A DNA stretch of 64,000 bases, taken from positions 1-64,000 of the forward strand of contig NZ_JANHDN010000006.1 in NCBI RefSeq assembly GCF_024494565.1. Direction: 5' to 3'. A program made the translations under genes and the position numbers. The notes beneath the pieces were generated by a model. That model was given only the letters and a program-made list of their open reading frames with translations, was not told the DNA's origin and did not search any database. The stretch comes from Halorubrum rutilum. Lineage in GTDB: Archaea > Halobacteriota > Halobacteria > Halobacteriales > Haloferacaceae. Each line of letters begins with the position of its first letter. Position 1 is the stretch's first letter. Below, piece after piece: positions 32,437-41,420 of this stretch.

Positions 32437-32808
32437 ATGTCTACTCGTGACGCGGAATTAGTAATCGAGACCTGGCGCATCCGCGAGCGGGATCTTCCTC
32501 GCGTTCCACCCGAGGGTTGGGAGACTGTGGACCGACTCCGCGAAGCTGTGTGTCTGGTCGTGACATGTCGCGTCGACGGTGTCGAATACGTCGAACCATT
32601 CGCGGGGTCGGCTACCAAGCGCGAACGATTCCATGCGGAGGTGACGACCGACGCGATTGGTGACGACCACATTCATATACAGGACGATATCTCAACGGAT
32701 TCGTCTTCAACCGACTCTGGCCCATCGACCACAGCCAACGAGCGTGGGGATTCGTTTGATGAAACAACCAAGCAGTTCGATCTCGACGAGGCCCTCGACC
32801 GACTGTAG
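32437..32808 (+). CDS. Conserved haloarchaeal hypothetical protein
   Basis: A 123-residue acidic protein. The first 70 residues form a compact alpha/beta-like region (ELVIETWRIRERDLPRVPPE and AVCLVVTCRVDGVEYVEPF). The rest is a serine/threonine/aspartate-rich linker and a short C-terminal helix DLDEALDRL. No family recognised. A TTG at 32407 would add ten residues. It is followed by a convergent RNase H gene. Confidence 0.6.
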   Translation: MSTRDAELVIETWRIRERDLPRVPPEGWETVDRLREAVCLVVTCRVDGVEYVEPFAGSATKRERFHAEVTTDAIGDDHIHIQDDISTDSSSTDSGPSTTANERGDSFDETTKQFDLDEALDRL

Positions 32809-32837
32809 TGACGCTTCGGTTACCGGGCACGTAGCCC

Positions 32838-33482
32838 TCACGGTCCGAGCGCTGCGATGTCAGCCCCAACTGCTGCCCGGGCGTCTGCGGGGTTGGGATC
32901 GCTGTCAGCGAGGTGAGTCCACTCGCACGTAGGAAGCGACGCAATTCGCTCTGTGATGTCGTTTTTGTACGGCGCCGCAGACGGGATGCCGTCGCTTTGC
33001 CCCCAGATATCGTCAATGACGGTTGTCGAATCGATACGCACCTCTACAGTCGCCGGGACGCAGCAGGCGACCAGTGCTTCGAGCCCAAGATGTAGCGCGG
33101 CATACTCTGCGGTATTGTTTTCGGCGTTTGAGCCGACCGGTCGTCCGAGACAAGCAATTGTCGTGGCGTCGGCCTGAAGCACGGCCCCAGCTCCTGCCGG
33201 TCCCGGGTTTCCCCGAGAGCTCCCATCGACGTAGAGGACGATATCACTGCTGATGTCATTCAACGGGCCCTCGGTTACCGTCGACGGATCAGTAGTGAGT
33301 ACCTCCCCGATTGCGGTTCGGATCTCATCGTCCGTCGTCCCCGGATCGAACAGTCCTCCGTACCCGGCGACGGCGGCATCGATGGCGTCGATAGCTGACT
33401 GTATCTCGTAATCATACAGTGCGAGCACGTCATCGACTCGACTCGCAAGCGGGGATAACGTCGCTGTGGGCAACCGATCCAT
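32838..33482 (-). CDS. rnhA: RNase HI-type ribonuclease
   Basis: A 214-residue protein with a non-catalytic N-terminal region (1-75) and an RNase H domain (about 80-214). The four-acid active site is visible: D in YVDGSSRGNPGPAG, E in ENNTAEYAAL, D in VRIDSTTVIDD and D in ADARAAVGAD near the end. It cleaves the RNA strand of RNA-DNA hybrids, as in R-loop and primer removal. Haloarchaeal RNase HI proteins of this layout are common. It starts at ATG 33482. Confidence 0.88.
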   Translation of the reverse strand: MDRLPTATLSPLASRVDDVLALYDYEIQSAIDAIDAAVAGYGGLFDPGTTDDEIRTAIGEVLTTDPSTVTEGPLNDISSDIVLYVDGSSRGNPGPAGAGAVLQADATTIACLGRPVGSNAENNTAEYAALHLGLEALVACCVPATVEVRIDSTTVIDDIWGQSDGIPSAAPYKNDITERIASLPTCEWTHLADSDPNPADARAAVGADIAALGP

Positions 33483-33912
33483 GGCTACAGCCTACGCGCC
33501 AGTTGTGTGTCGGGTGAATCCATTATCCGTGCTTGGCGGAGAGCGGACAAAAACACGACGCCATTGAGGGACCTTCTTGATCGAGTCACCAGAGGAAGCA
33601 CAGCGAGTGGCTTGGGGTCTGACCCGGAAGCGGTTCATTCTGAACGAATCGAACAGGACAAATATCCGATACGGCGTCGGTATTCCCGACTCTATGACGA
33701 GTTGTGCCCCCGGTTCGCGCCGAGAAATGTCGCCCACGACGGACGTGGAGTCACTCGGTGTTCCTCCCCCCAACACACCCACCAGTCGGTGGTTGGTAAA
33801 AGCAAGTGTCGGCTTCCTCTCCGCCTCCGGTGGGATGGAAAATCCGCCTCGCCCCTTGATTTGAAACGGGATTAGCGAACACAATTATGCAGTTTGGCCC
33901 GTATATCCACAT
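33483..33912. other. Intergenic region before second P450
   Basis: About 430 bases. A plus-strand frame at 33577-33864 (95 codons, opening MIESPEEAQRVAWGLTRKRF) has a plausible start but its second half loses coding character, so it may be a decayed small gene. The promoter of the P450 at 33913 should lie at the right edge, where aacacaattatgcagtttgg gives a weak TATA-like element. Confidence 0.35.
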
Positions 33913-35235
33913 ATGAGTGATTCCGTTCACACCCCGCCTGGGCCGCCGTTGATCGGAAACGTCTCTCGATTTGCCGATGATCCGTTGCGGGTTCTCACCG
34001 GTGTTCAAGAGGCATACGGTGGGCAGTATCCCGTCGTTCGTCTCGATCCCTCGGTCGGTCCGCGGTTCAATATCGTTCTTGACTCGGACCTCGTTCACGA
34101 CGTTCTCGCCGACAGAGACCGGTTTCGACGGCCGGCGGTGGGACCCGAAGAACAGCAACGACAGGGCCTCCTGTCGAGTGACGGAATCCTTTGGGAGCAA
34201 CAACGGTCTGTGCTCCAACCATCCTTTGTTGGCGGAAAACTGGCCGAATACGCCGCTATCTCTAGTGATACGGTCGACGCAATGATCGCTGAGTGGCCAG
34301 CGGAAGGCACCGTTGACCTTCACGAGGAGCTCTCAGTCCTGACCCTCCGTGTTATTACACAGTCGTTGTTCAGTCGGGATACTGACGATGACCGTGCCAG
34401 AGCGGTCCATGACGCGATGGCTACGCTAAGCGCAGAAGTTGAGCCGAGCCTCGCCGATTTCGTCTTGCCCGAACAGGTCCAGTCAGAGCCCTCAGACGCA
34501 TTTGAAGCCGCCGATCAGACTATCGAGGGGGTTGCACAGGAGTTTGTTGATTGGCATCAATCACAGGCCGACCCCCCAGATGATATGATCACCGCACTCA
34601 TTGAAGCTAAGTCGGATCCGTCTGTCGAGTTATCTGACGACGAGCTCATCGACGAGGCAGTGCTCTTCATGACCGGTGGGCAAGAAACAACAGCGCTGAC
34701 AATCACATACGCGTTCTATTGGCTCTCACAACATCCTGAGATGCGTGAGCGTGTTGCCGCCGAAGCACAATCAGTCCTCGACGGTGACCTACCCACCTGG
34801 GATGATTTATCAGATTTAACTTACACGGAGCGTGTCGTCCGAGAAACGCTTCGCTTGACCCCGGCCGTCTGGAACATCGCCCGCGAAGTTCGTCACGATA
34901 CAACGCTCGCCGGGGCGGATTTTGAGAGTGATGAGGTGGTGCTCATGTCGCCGTATGCACATCATCGCGATAGCCGAACGTGGACCGATCCGCTGTCGTT
35001 CCGTCCAGACCGGTGGGCTGGTGAGGCCTCGCGCGGTCACAACTCGTATTTCCCATTCGGAAGTGGACCGCGAGTGTGTATCGGCAAACAGATCGCATTG
35101 ACCGAAGCACAATTTACCCTCGCCCACGTCCTCCAAGAGTTCGACGTCGTAGTGGAGCAAGATGAATTATCTCTTCAACCTAGCGTGACGCTGCGACCGA
35201 GGAATACAGTTCGAGCATCTGTGACGGCCCGTTGA
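33913..35235 (+). CDS. Cytochrome P450 (second, distinct)
   Basis: A 440-residue soluble P450. N-terminal HTPPGPPLIGNVSRFADDP, I-helix TGGQETT (254-260), K-helix ETLR (312-315), and haem loop FPFGSGPRVCIG with ligand C389. The I-helix has Q where most have an H/D, next to the conserved E-T, as in other archaeal members. It is more like the haloarchaeal CYP174-type proteins than the 13.3 kb P450; identity between the two looks low. Substrate unknown; no redox partner gene adjacent. Confidence 0.92.
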   Translation: MSDSVHTPPGPPLIGNVSRFADDPLRVLTGVQEAYGGQYPVVRLDPSVGPRFNIVLDSDLVHDVLADRDRFRRPAVGPEEQQRQGLLSSDGILWEQQRSVLQPSFVGGKLAEYAAISSDTVDAMIAEWPAEGTVDLHEELSVLTLRVITQSLFSRDTDDDRARAVHDAMATLSAEVEPSLADFVLPEQVQSEPSDAFEAADQTIEGVAQEFVDWHQSQADPPDDMITALIEAKSDPSVELSDDELIDEAVLFMTGGQETTALTITYAFYWLSQHPEMRERVAAEAQSVLDGDLPTWDDLSDLTYTERVVRETLRLTPAVWNIAREVRHDTTLAGADFESDEVVLMSPYAHHRDSRTWTDPLSFRPDRWAGEASRGHNSYFPFGSGPRVCIGKQIALTEAQFTLAHVLQEFDVVVEQDELSLQPSVTLRPRNTVRASVTAR

Positions 35236-35261
35236 CTGGTCTGCCAGTGAACGCGTTGACA

Positions 35262-35594
35262 TTACGAATTCGAGGCGCCGGCCGACTCTTCGACGGTCCG
35301 ACGGACATGCTGTAATTCCCGTTCGACAGTTCGGACCGCGGTATCAACCGAGTCAAACCGATCGCTTCCTGCGTCGGTGCATCCACGTTTCCGTGTGAGA
35401 CGGATCGCTGCGTCGCTCAGTATCTCCGGACGCACAGCCAGTTTTGCTGCTGTACAAGGCGAAACGTCGCTGGGGAGTCGATACTCAACGATTCTGCCGG
35501 ACTCGTCGCTTCGCTCCCAGCGTCCCGGTGCCGTGGGCAACCGCTCGATTAACACATCCGGATTGACCGCTGTCTCAGTGTGTTCACTCGCCAT
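35262..35594 (-). CDS. Haloarchaeal hypothetical protein
   Basis: A 110-residue soluble acidic protein from ATG 35594 (MASEHTETAV). It has PDVLIERLPTAPGRWERSDE and VEYRLPSDVSPCTAAKLAV segments, then a charged helix EL-QHVRRTVEESAG. No family recognised. The frame is open upstream to 35642 without clear coding character. It lies convergent to the P450. Confidence 0.5.
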   Translation of the reverse strand: MASEHTETAVNPDVLIERLPTAPGRWERSDESGRIVEYRLPSDVSPCTAAKLAVRPEILSDAAIRLTRKRGCTDAGSDRFDSVDTAVRTVERELQHVRRTVEESAGASNS

Positions 35595-35704
35595 AGTGTG
35601 TGTAGTGGGCTCACGCAAACGGATTTTGCCGTTGCTGATCACACACCGGCCACATACCGTATCCTCGGAGTTTCCATTCCGTACCGGGAGTCACGCGGCC
35701 GTCG

Positions 35705-36175
35705 TCACACGATGTCAGTGAAAAACAGTGCCGCGACGACGACTGTCACCACGGGGATCAGCACCAGAGACGCCCGTTGTTGCCACCACTGTATCGGGGC
35801 CTGAAACCGGCCCGCTTCACGAACCGCCGCTGGGTTCGTTGCCACCGCGATATCACCTCCGGAGAGTGTAGCCCAATACGTGACTACCGGGAACAATACC
35901 ATCCTAAGCGGTGACTCAGCAGACAGGATTGTTCCCAGCACAGCCGCGATAGCAAGGAACAACGGCAACGGCGCTAGTGCACGTGTTCGGATCACAGCTG
36001 GCGGCGTTGACCCCGTCACACTAGCGTCGAATTGGCCTAACGGGGTTGCTCCATCCCACGCTGGAAGGATGGTTATTTTCGGGGACAGTCCAGCCATTGC
36101 CGCTGGGATCGCGTGGCCGAGTTCATGTGGTCCAACAAGCAGCCCCACCAGAATTTTTGCCACCCGAACACCCAT
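35705..36175 (-). CDS. Small HELGH-containing membrane protein (M50-like)
   Basis: A 156-residue protein whose first helix carries PHELGHAIPAAM (residues 16-27), the HExxH zinc motif embedded in a membrane segment as in site-2-protease-like families. Three further helices follow (about 65-85, 88-105 and 135-154). At under 160 residues it lacks the second metal motif of classical S2P enzymes, so it may be a reduced or non-peptidase member. Substrate unknown. Its neighbour is the broken glutamine-synthetase-family gene. Confidence 0.6.
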   Translation of the reverse strand: MGVRVAKILVGLLVGPHELGHAIPAAMAGLSPKITILPAWDGATPLGQFDASVTGSTPPAVIRTRALAPLPLFLAIAAVLGTILSAESPLRMVLFPVVTYWATLSGGDIAVATNPAAVREAGRFQAPIQWWQQRASLVLIPVVTVVVAALFFTDIV

Positions 36176-36359
36176 TGGATCAGTTGTCTGTAATGCTCTG
36201 AATCCACTTTACCAATCGGCTTGGGCCGTCCACTAACTCTCTCCGAGGGCCTCGCTGACGCATATCTCCCCACACTGGGGTTACTGACAGCGCTGACGAT
36301 GTCAACACCCGGTGCGGTCCAAGTGCGACCCACCCCAAATCGGAGCTCCGGAAACCGAT

Positions 36360-37096
36360 TCAGAATCCCCGGGCTAGGTACTCTGTCTGCTGTTCGCCAT
36401 CTTCGATAGATTGGTTCCACTCGCTCCGCTTGACTTCGAGACACGACTGGTGTAATGCGTCACCTAGTGCCTCTGCCAACACCTCGTTGGTTTCGAACGC
36501 ATCGAGGGCCGCCTCCAGCGAGGTTGGGAGCCGCGAAATGTCTCGGTCGGCGAGCTCATCCTCGGCAACCGTCTCTGGATCCGCATTGAGCGACGGTCCG
36601 GGATCGAGTTCACGTTCGATGCCGTCGAACCCTGCCGCTAGAAGGCCAACTTGGGCGAGATACGGGTTGTTCGTGTTATCAGAGGGTTTGAACTCAATAC
36701 GGGTCCCAGCCTCTGGGTTGTCCGTGTTGACGGAGGGAATTCGAACCATCGCCTCCCGGTTGTCATGCCCCCAGCAGGTGTACGCTGACGCCCACATGCC
36801 CAGGGCCAGTCGGTCGTAGGATTCGACCGTCGGGGCGGTCAACGCCACGAGCGCCGGCGCGTGGTCGAGTAAGCCGCCCACGAAGTGCCGGCCCCGTTCG
36901 CTCAATGGGTACCGACTGTCAGATCCGGATCGTACAACACGTTCTCGTCGTCCTGCCACACCGAGAGATGGATATGACAGTCGGTGCCGGGAAGCTCAGG
37001 GAATGGATGTGGACGAAACGTTGCACCGATATCGTGCGCCTCTGCAACGGCTTTCACCGTCTCTTTGTACACAACGATCGCAATTTCGGCTTCCAA
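36360..37096 (-). pseudogene. Glutamine-synthetase-family gene, N-terminally truncated and frameshifted
   Basis: Two overlapping frames together encode the C-terminal half of a GlnA-like protein. The first (37096-36902) has AEAHDIGATFRPHPFPELPG and DCHIHLSVWQDDENVLYD; the second (down to 36360) continues LSERGRHFVGGLLDHAPAL, TAPTVESYDRL, the glutamate-binding REAMVRIP and the RIEFKPSDNTNNPYLAQ region. The switch of frame near 36905-36915 is a single-base shift. About 220 N-terminal residues are missing, cut at the PadR gene end (37109). Related intact proteins ligate glutamate to ammonia or amines. It is non-functional as it stands. Confidence 0.8.
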
Positions 37097-37108
37097 CCGA
37101 GAACATCT

Positions 37109-37387
37109 TCAACTCCGATCAGTATACTGTGCTTCCCACCCCGCTCGTGCCTCGATCTCTCTGCTCCCCCGACGTGTAGTGGCATACTCATTGGTTCGTT
37201 TATCGCGTTGACTTTTTTCAACGAGCCCTTTCTCAACGAGCGTATCAAGATTCGGATATAGGCGGCCGTGGTGAATCTCGCTTTCATAATACTCCTCAAG
37301 TTCGTCTTTGATCGCGAGCCCATGCGGATCATCAAGCCCTTCAACTATGTACAGTAAATCTCGCTGGAACCCGGTCAAATCGTGCAT
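37109..37387 (-). CDS. PadR-family transcriptional regulator
   Basis: A 92-residue winged-helix regulator: DLTGFQRDLLYIVEGLDDPH and GLAIKDELEEYYESEIHHGR with LYPNLDTLVEKGLVEKSQRD, the classic PadR DNA-binding core, then a short basic wing and tail. Small haloarchaeal PadR proteins of this length are common and repress adjacent genes. The truncated glutamine-synthetase-family fragment starts only a few bases after its stop codon, so a deletion joined the two. Confidence 0.88.
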   Translation of the reverse strand: MHDLTGFQRDLLYIVEGLDDPHGLAIKDELEEYYESEIHHGRLYPNLDTLVEKGLVEKSQRDKRTNEYATTRRGSREIEARAGWEAQYTDRS

Positions 37388-37523
37388 ACTGCTAATTCTG
37401 TCGCCTCTCTTGAAATATTAACGATCCTCACATGACATTTTACGAACTGTTTTCACGACCAGCCCCCGATACATCACATCGTCTGTATTGAATTCAACCT
37501 CTGGTCGCACTGTAGTGATCGGA

Positions 37524-37937
37524 CTACTCGTAGTAGCTCACACGCTCGACAACTTCCGCGAAGGCGACATTTTCACGCACATCGGTGATCTCGATGGTGA
37601 CACGCTCACCCTGTTTGGTGTCAGGAACGATAACGACGAACCCATGCTCGACACGCGTAATTCCGTCGCCTTGATCCCCAATATCCTCAATTTCAACAGT
37701 GCGCTGATCGCCTTCCGCAACGGGCGGCGTCGCTAGCGTGTCTTCGGGATGAGGATCGGTGTCAGCATCGGTGGCCTCGTTGGTCGTCGGAACTGACAAC
37801 ATCGCGATACGGTACGTTTCATCTGTTTGGATGCTGTCACGCTGGATCTCTTGTTCGGGTACCTCAACGACGTACGACCCATTCCGTTCCTCAATCTTGC
37901 CTGAGAACAGACACCGCAGTTGATCTGTGATCTCCAT
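37524..37937 (-). CDS. TRAM-domain RNA-binding-type protein
   Basis: A 137-residue protein. The C-terminal TRAM domain (about 75-130) reads DIGDQGDGITRVEHGFVVIV and GERVTIEITDVRENVAFAEV, the haloarchaeal TRAM pattern for small RNA-binding beta barrels thought to act as RNA chaperones. The N-terminus has a second beta-rich part, EITDQLRCLFSGKIEE, and an acidic linker. A paralogue with the same architecture is at 59077-59514. Start MEITDQL (37937) matches that of the paralogue (MEISETL); the frame is open to 37973. Confidence 0.88.
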   Translation of the reverse strand: MEITDQLRCLFSGKIEERNGSYVVEVPEQEIQRDSIQTDETYRIAMLSVPTTNEATDADTDPHPEDTLATPPVAEGDQRTVEIEDIGDQGDGITRVEHGFVVIVPDTKQGERVTIEITDVRENVAFAEVVERVSYYE

Positions 37938-38107
37938 TTGTGGACGATACCCCTGATATGCGACGAACCACATTTCATTCTACTGGCTGTAGACCACGCT
38001 AGCGGGACCACGCCCTCACAGGGAACTGCTCATGACAGAAACCCAAACACAGCACAAGTGCAAAGATACCACGGCACAAACTCACAGTATCCCGTGGCGA
38101 TCCACTG

Positions 38108-39409
38108 GTGACCGCGCCTAATCACATTCCCTACGATACGTTCGCAGAGGCGATTGCGTCGCTCGATAGAGAGTCACTCGCGGCGCTTGTCGGCGAGACG
38201 TATGCAGTGACCGCTGACGAGGTGCGCGTTGATGGCCCACGTCTCACCGTCGTGGAGCATGATCGGCGGACAGAACTGCTCGTCGTGTCGGGCCCGGACG
38301 ACCTTGACAGCAGTGAGGGGTATGACACCGTTGTCACGGCACGTGACTCACTCCTTGCTGATCATCCCCTTCCTGCCGACACCGCGGTTATGACGCCTGC
38401 TGACCTCCGACAGCGACTCCTCTATGCGATCGCCCCGGACGACGCAGATACAATTACCACGGAGTTTCTCGACGCGCCGATGCGGTCGCCGGCGTACGAC
38501 ACTTCGAGTGCGGCTGACACCCCCACCGATCACGACCCGCCATCAAATGATGATGACACACCCGTAGCTACTGAGACCGGTCCACAGAACACCCCGCGTT
38601 CAACTCCGGGTGATCCGCTCGGCGAATCGCCCCCGATCGGCACCGCCAGCACAGCCCAGCGCGCAGACGCATCACCTGATGATTCCCCCTCACAACCATC
38701 CCGTTCGCAGTCGAGCGACGCGCCTTCATCCGAGGTATTGCCCAACGGAAACCGGCGGTGGATTCTGGTTGGGGTGATCGGTCTCGGCGTTCTGCTAGGG
38801 CTGGCCGCCGTCGGGGCCGGGATCGCTGGAGACGCTTTCATCACTGGTGGGGACGGCGTCGCCGGCGTCGATGACGGGACACCGACCGATCCCGACTCGT
38901 CGGAGTCAGGGCCGCCCGACAGCAACACAACCAACGACGGCGGCGACACAGCTGCTCTTGACCGACCTGCTGATCGCAATCTAACAACCGCGACCGCGAG
39001 AACCACGTCGGTTGCGCCCACCTGCGAACGGTCTGCGATCCACGTGGTGCAGCTCCAGATGAACGCGTTCCGCTACAACAACAACACGACAAACACCGGC
39101 ATTCTCACCGCACGCCAGTTCGCGTCGCCGTCGAACAGAGCTGCAGTCGGCTCCGCCGACCAGTTCATCTCGCTTTTCGACATGCCACAGTACGCTCCGC
39201 TGCTCACGTACGACTCCGTGGAGTACTCGGTTCCCAGCGCGGACGGTGACATCACGACCATCGACGTCGTCACACGGGAGAACGGCACCGTGACCGGCCG
39301 CTACGACTTTCGGCTCAAGAAAGTCCCGAGCGACGAAACGGGCCTCAATACGACACGGGCCGATACAGAGTGTTGGATGACTAGCGGTGTGAGAGCGTCC
39401 CCACTGTGA
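38108..39409 (+). CDS. Single-pass membrane protein with N-terminal globular domain
   Basis: A 433-residue protein starting at GTG 38108. Layout: a soluble domain (about 1-120, PYDTFAEAIASLDRESLAAL and LTVVEHDRRTELLVV), a low-complexity acidic proline/serine linker (125-215), one transmembrane helix (about 217-245, WILVGVIGLGVLLGLAAVGA), a second linker rich in D/P/T, and a C-terminal outer domain with conserved C-E-R and C-W residues (about 300-433). Function unknown. The inside-linker-TM-linker-outside design is common in haloarchaeal surface sensors. Confidence 0.65.
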   Translation: MTAPNHIPYDTFAEAIASLDRESLAALVGETYAVTADEVRVDGPRLTVVEHDRRTELLVVSGPDDLDSSEGYDTVVTARDSLLADHPLPADTAVMTPADLRQRLLYAIAPDDADTITTEFLDAPMRSPAYDTSSAADTPTDHDPPSNDDDTPVATETGPQNTPRSTPGDPLGESPPIGTASTAQRADASPDDSPSQPSRSQSSDAPSSEVLPNGNRRWILVGVIGLGVLLGLAAVGAGIAGDAFITGGDGVAGVDDGTPTDPDSSESGPPDSNTTNDGGDTAALDRPADRNLTTATARTTSVAPTCERSAIHVVQLQMNAFRYNNNTTNTGILTARQFASPSNRAAVGSADQFISLFDMPQYAPLLTYDSVEYSVPSADGDITTIDVVTRENGTVTGRYDFRLKKVPSDETGLNTTRADTECWMTSGVRASPL

Positions 39410-39463
39410 TCGGATCCTCAACGAAGCGGATCAGATGAACTCTATTTGGCTGAACTGAGGGTG

Positions 39464-40267
39464 CTACGGGTGGCAGCGGTTTGTGATGAACGACGAGACA
39501 ACTTCATTGAATGCTTCGGGTTCTTCAAGGAACGGACAGTGACCGCTATTAGAGAACCGTTCCACTTCGGCATCAGGCGTCTTCTCGCCGACGTACTCGA
39601 CTCCAGCATTCTCTAGCATCGTTTCATCTTCACCAAGACACACAAGAGTGGGTACATCAACCTCAGGGACTATCCTCCGGTAATCCCGCACTGATTGATC
39701 AAACAGAATCGCGCTCGTAATTGACGGTGGCACTCGCGTGATCTCATCGAAGAACCGCTGTTCGACAGCCGCAGATTCGTCCACCAGCATCTGCTCGATC
39801 AACGACCACGCCAGCTCGTGTGGACTCGTCTGTGCGAGCTCCATGAGGCCACGGAGTTCATCAAAGTCGAACACACCGTGATCGTACCCCTCTTGTTCAA
39901 GATCGAGTGGCTGTTGTTCGACACTTACGAACCCCCGGAATCGGTCTGTCCCAAACTGGCTGACGTATTCCCACGCGACAAGCGATCCCATTGACCACCC
40001 GACAAGAACAACATCAGAGAGGCCCTGAGCGTCAAGGAATGCTTCTAGGTCACGGGCGTACTGTGGAAGTGTGTGCCCAGTTTCAGTCTTTTCAGAGCGG
40101 CCATGGCCTCGGAAATCGAGTGTGATTATTTGACACCCCTCTGCGAGCGGTTGTTGTTCGTTGAAGAAGCGGCTGCTCATTAATACACCGTGGAGGAACA
40201 CAACCGGCACCCCGTCTCCACTCGATTCGTAGTACAGTTCGGCCCCGTTGACCGATTCAGTTGACAT
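39464..40267 (-). CDS. Alpha/beta-fold hydrolase
   Basis: A 267-residue hydrolase. Nucleophile elbow GWSMGS (serine near 94), oxyanion turn LHGVLMSSRF (25-34), LDFRGHGRSEKT (50-61), acid in VCLGEDETML and histidine in SNSGHCPFLEEP near 250. It belongs to the non-haem haloperoxidase/esterase-like branch, with no evidence for a particular substrate. It is not a close paralogue of the 16.5 kb hydrolase. Confidence 0.88.
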   Translation of the reverse strand: MSTESVNGAELYYESSGDGVPVVFLHGVLMSSRFFNEQQPLAEGCQIITLDFRGHGRSEKTETGHTLPQYARDLEAFLDAQGLSDVVLVGWSMGSLVAWEYVSQFGTDRFRGFVSVEQQPLDLEQEGYDHGVFDFDELRGLMELAQTSPHELAWSLIEQMLVDESAAVEQRFFDEITRVPPSITSAILFDQSVRDYRRIVPEVDVPTLVCLGEDETMLENAGVEYVGEKTPDAEVERFSNSGHCPFLEEPEAFNEVVSSFITNRCHP

Positions 40268-40336
40268 ACGTGAGAATATGTGTGATTGCTGTTAGTTGTT
40301 GTGACGGGTCACCCGGTAGCGTCGCCTTCCGTTTGT

Positions 40337-41314
40337 TTAATCCGCTGCTACGGGGCCACTCGCAACTCGGTCGTCGCTCCACGTGAAGTAGCTCGCGAGC
40401 GCAGGGCCGCTGACGTTGTGCCAGACGCTGAATAGTGCAGGGATGAGAGCGGCCGCCGGGTCAAACAGCGACGCTGCAAGCGCCACCGCAAGCCCACTGT
40501 TCTGAAGGCCGACCTCGAACGTGGTCGTCCGCACCCGGTCCGTGGTCATGCCAAACGCACGGCCGACGCCGTACCCCGCGCCGAGGCCGATACCGTTGTG
40601 GAGTACGACTGCGGCCAGCACAAGCGCGCCTGCCGTGAGGATGTTGTCGACGTTCGCCCCAACGACGCCCGCGACGATGGCAACGATGGCGGCAACGCTG
40701 ATCACGGGGAAGACATCGACACCGATCTCTGCGGCCGTCGGCGAGTAGCGGTCGAGGATGTAGCGAATCCCGAACCCAAGCACGACCGGGATAATGACAA
40801 TCTGGACGATGCTGGTGAACATCTCCATGAATGTCACATCGATGGCCTCCCCGAGGATGAACAGCGTCCAGGCGGGCATCACGATGGGGGCCGCAAGTGT
40901 CGTCACCGTCGTGATAGCCACGGAGAGAGCGACATCGCCACGGCCGAGGTACGTCATCACGTTCGACGCTGTGCCCCCCGGCGCTGCGCCGACAAGAATC
41001 AGCCCAACGCCGACCGCGTCCGGCAGATCAAAGAGCAAGTACAGTGCGTACGCTGCTAGCGGCATCACGAGCCACTGTGTGATCGCACCGATACCGACAT
41101 CGACGGGGCGTTCGACGAGCCGCTGAAAGTCTGCGGGCTGGAGGGTCAGCCCCATCCCGAGCATGATGAGACCGAGCAGGGGGTTGACGTAGTCGAGCAC
41201 CGGAACGAACGTCGTCGGGTAGACGAGTGCGAACCCCGCTGCCGCAATCACCCAGACAACGAAGTACTTGCTCGCGACCTGTGCCGTCCGGGAAATTCCA
41301 TCAGCAATACCCAT
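40337..41314 (-). CDS. Bile acid:sodium symporter family (BASS) transporter
   Basis: A 325-residue, about ten-helix transporter. It has the family's LGLIMLGMGLTL segment near 46-57, GAAPGGTASNVMTYLGRGD near 109-127 (the Na+-binding G-G-x-x-S/A-N motif) and GLQNSGLAVALAASLF near 268-283. BASS proteins import organic anions such as pyruvate, pantoate or bile acids with Na+; the substrate here is unassigned. It has its own promoter region of about 100 bases and is divergent from no gene of known function. Confidence 0.9.
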   Translation of the reverse strand: MGIADGISRTAQVASKYFVVWVIAAAGFALVYPTTFVPVLDYVNPLLGLIMLGMGLTLQPADFQRLVERPVDVGIGAITQWLVMPLAAYALYLLFDLPDAVGVGLILVGAAPGGTASNVMTYLGRGDVALSVAITTVTTLAAPIVMPAWTLFILGEAIDVTFMEMFTSIVQIVIIPVVLGFGIRYILDRYSPTAAEIGVDVFPVISVAAIVAIVAGVVGANVDNILTAGALVLAAVVLHNGIGLGAGYGVGRAFGMTTDRVRTTTFEVGLQNSGLAVALAASLFDPAAALIPALFSVWHNVSGPALASYFTWSDDRVASGPVAAD

Positions 41315-41420
41315 ACGACCACGGCATCAGTCCGTGGAAAGAAAGCTTCGCTTTCTGGCAGTATTGTGGGTGTCTTTCGTCTCGCGCGACCGATAAAATC
41401 CAGCAGTGAAGCTAACGAAC

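Noticed and set aside
33492..33884. 130-codon minus-strand ORF before the second P450
   Set aside because: Its composition is not haloarchaeal-like (few acidic residues, many R/S), and competing frames on the other strand are equally open.
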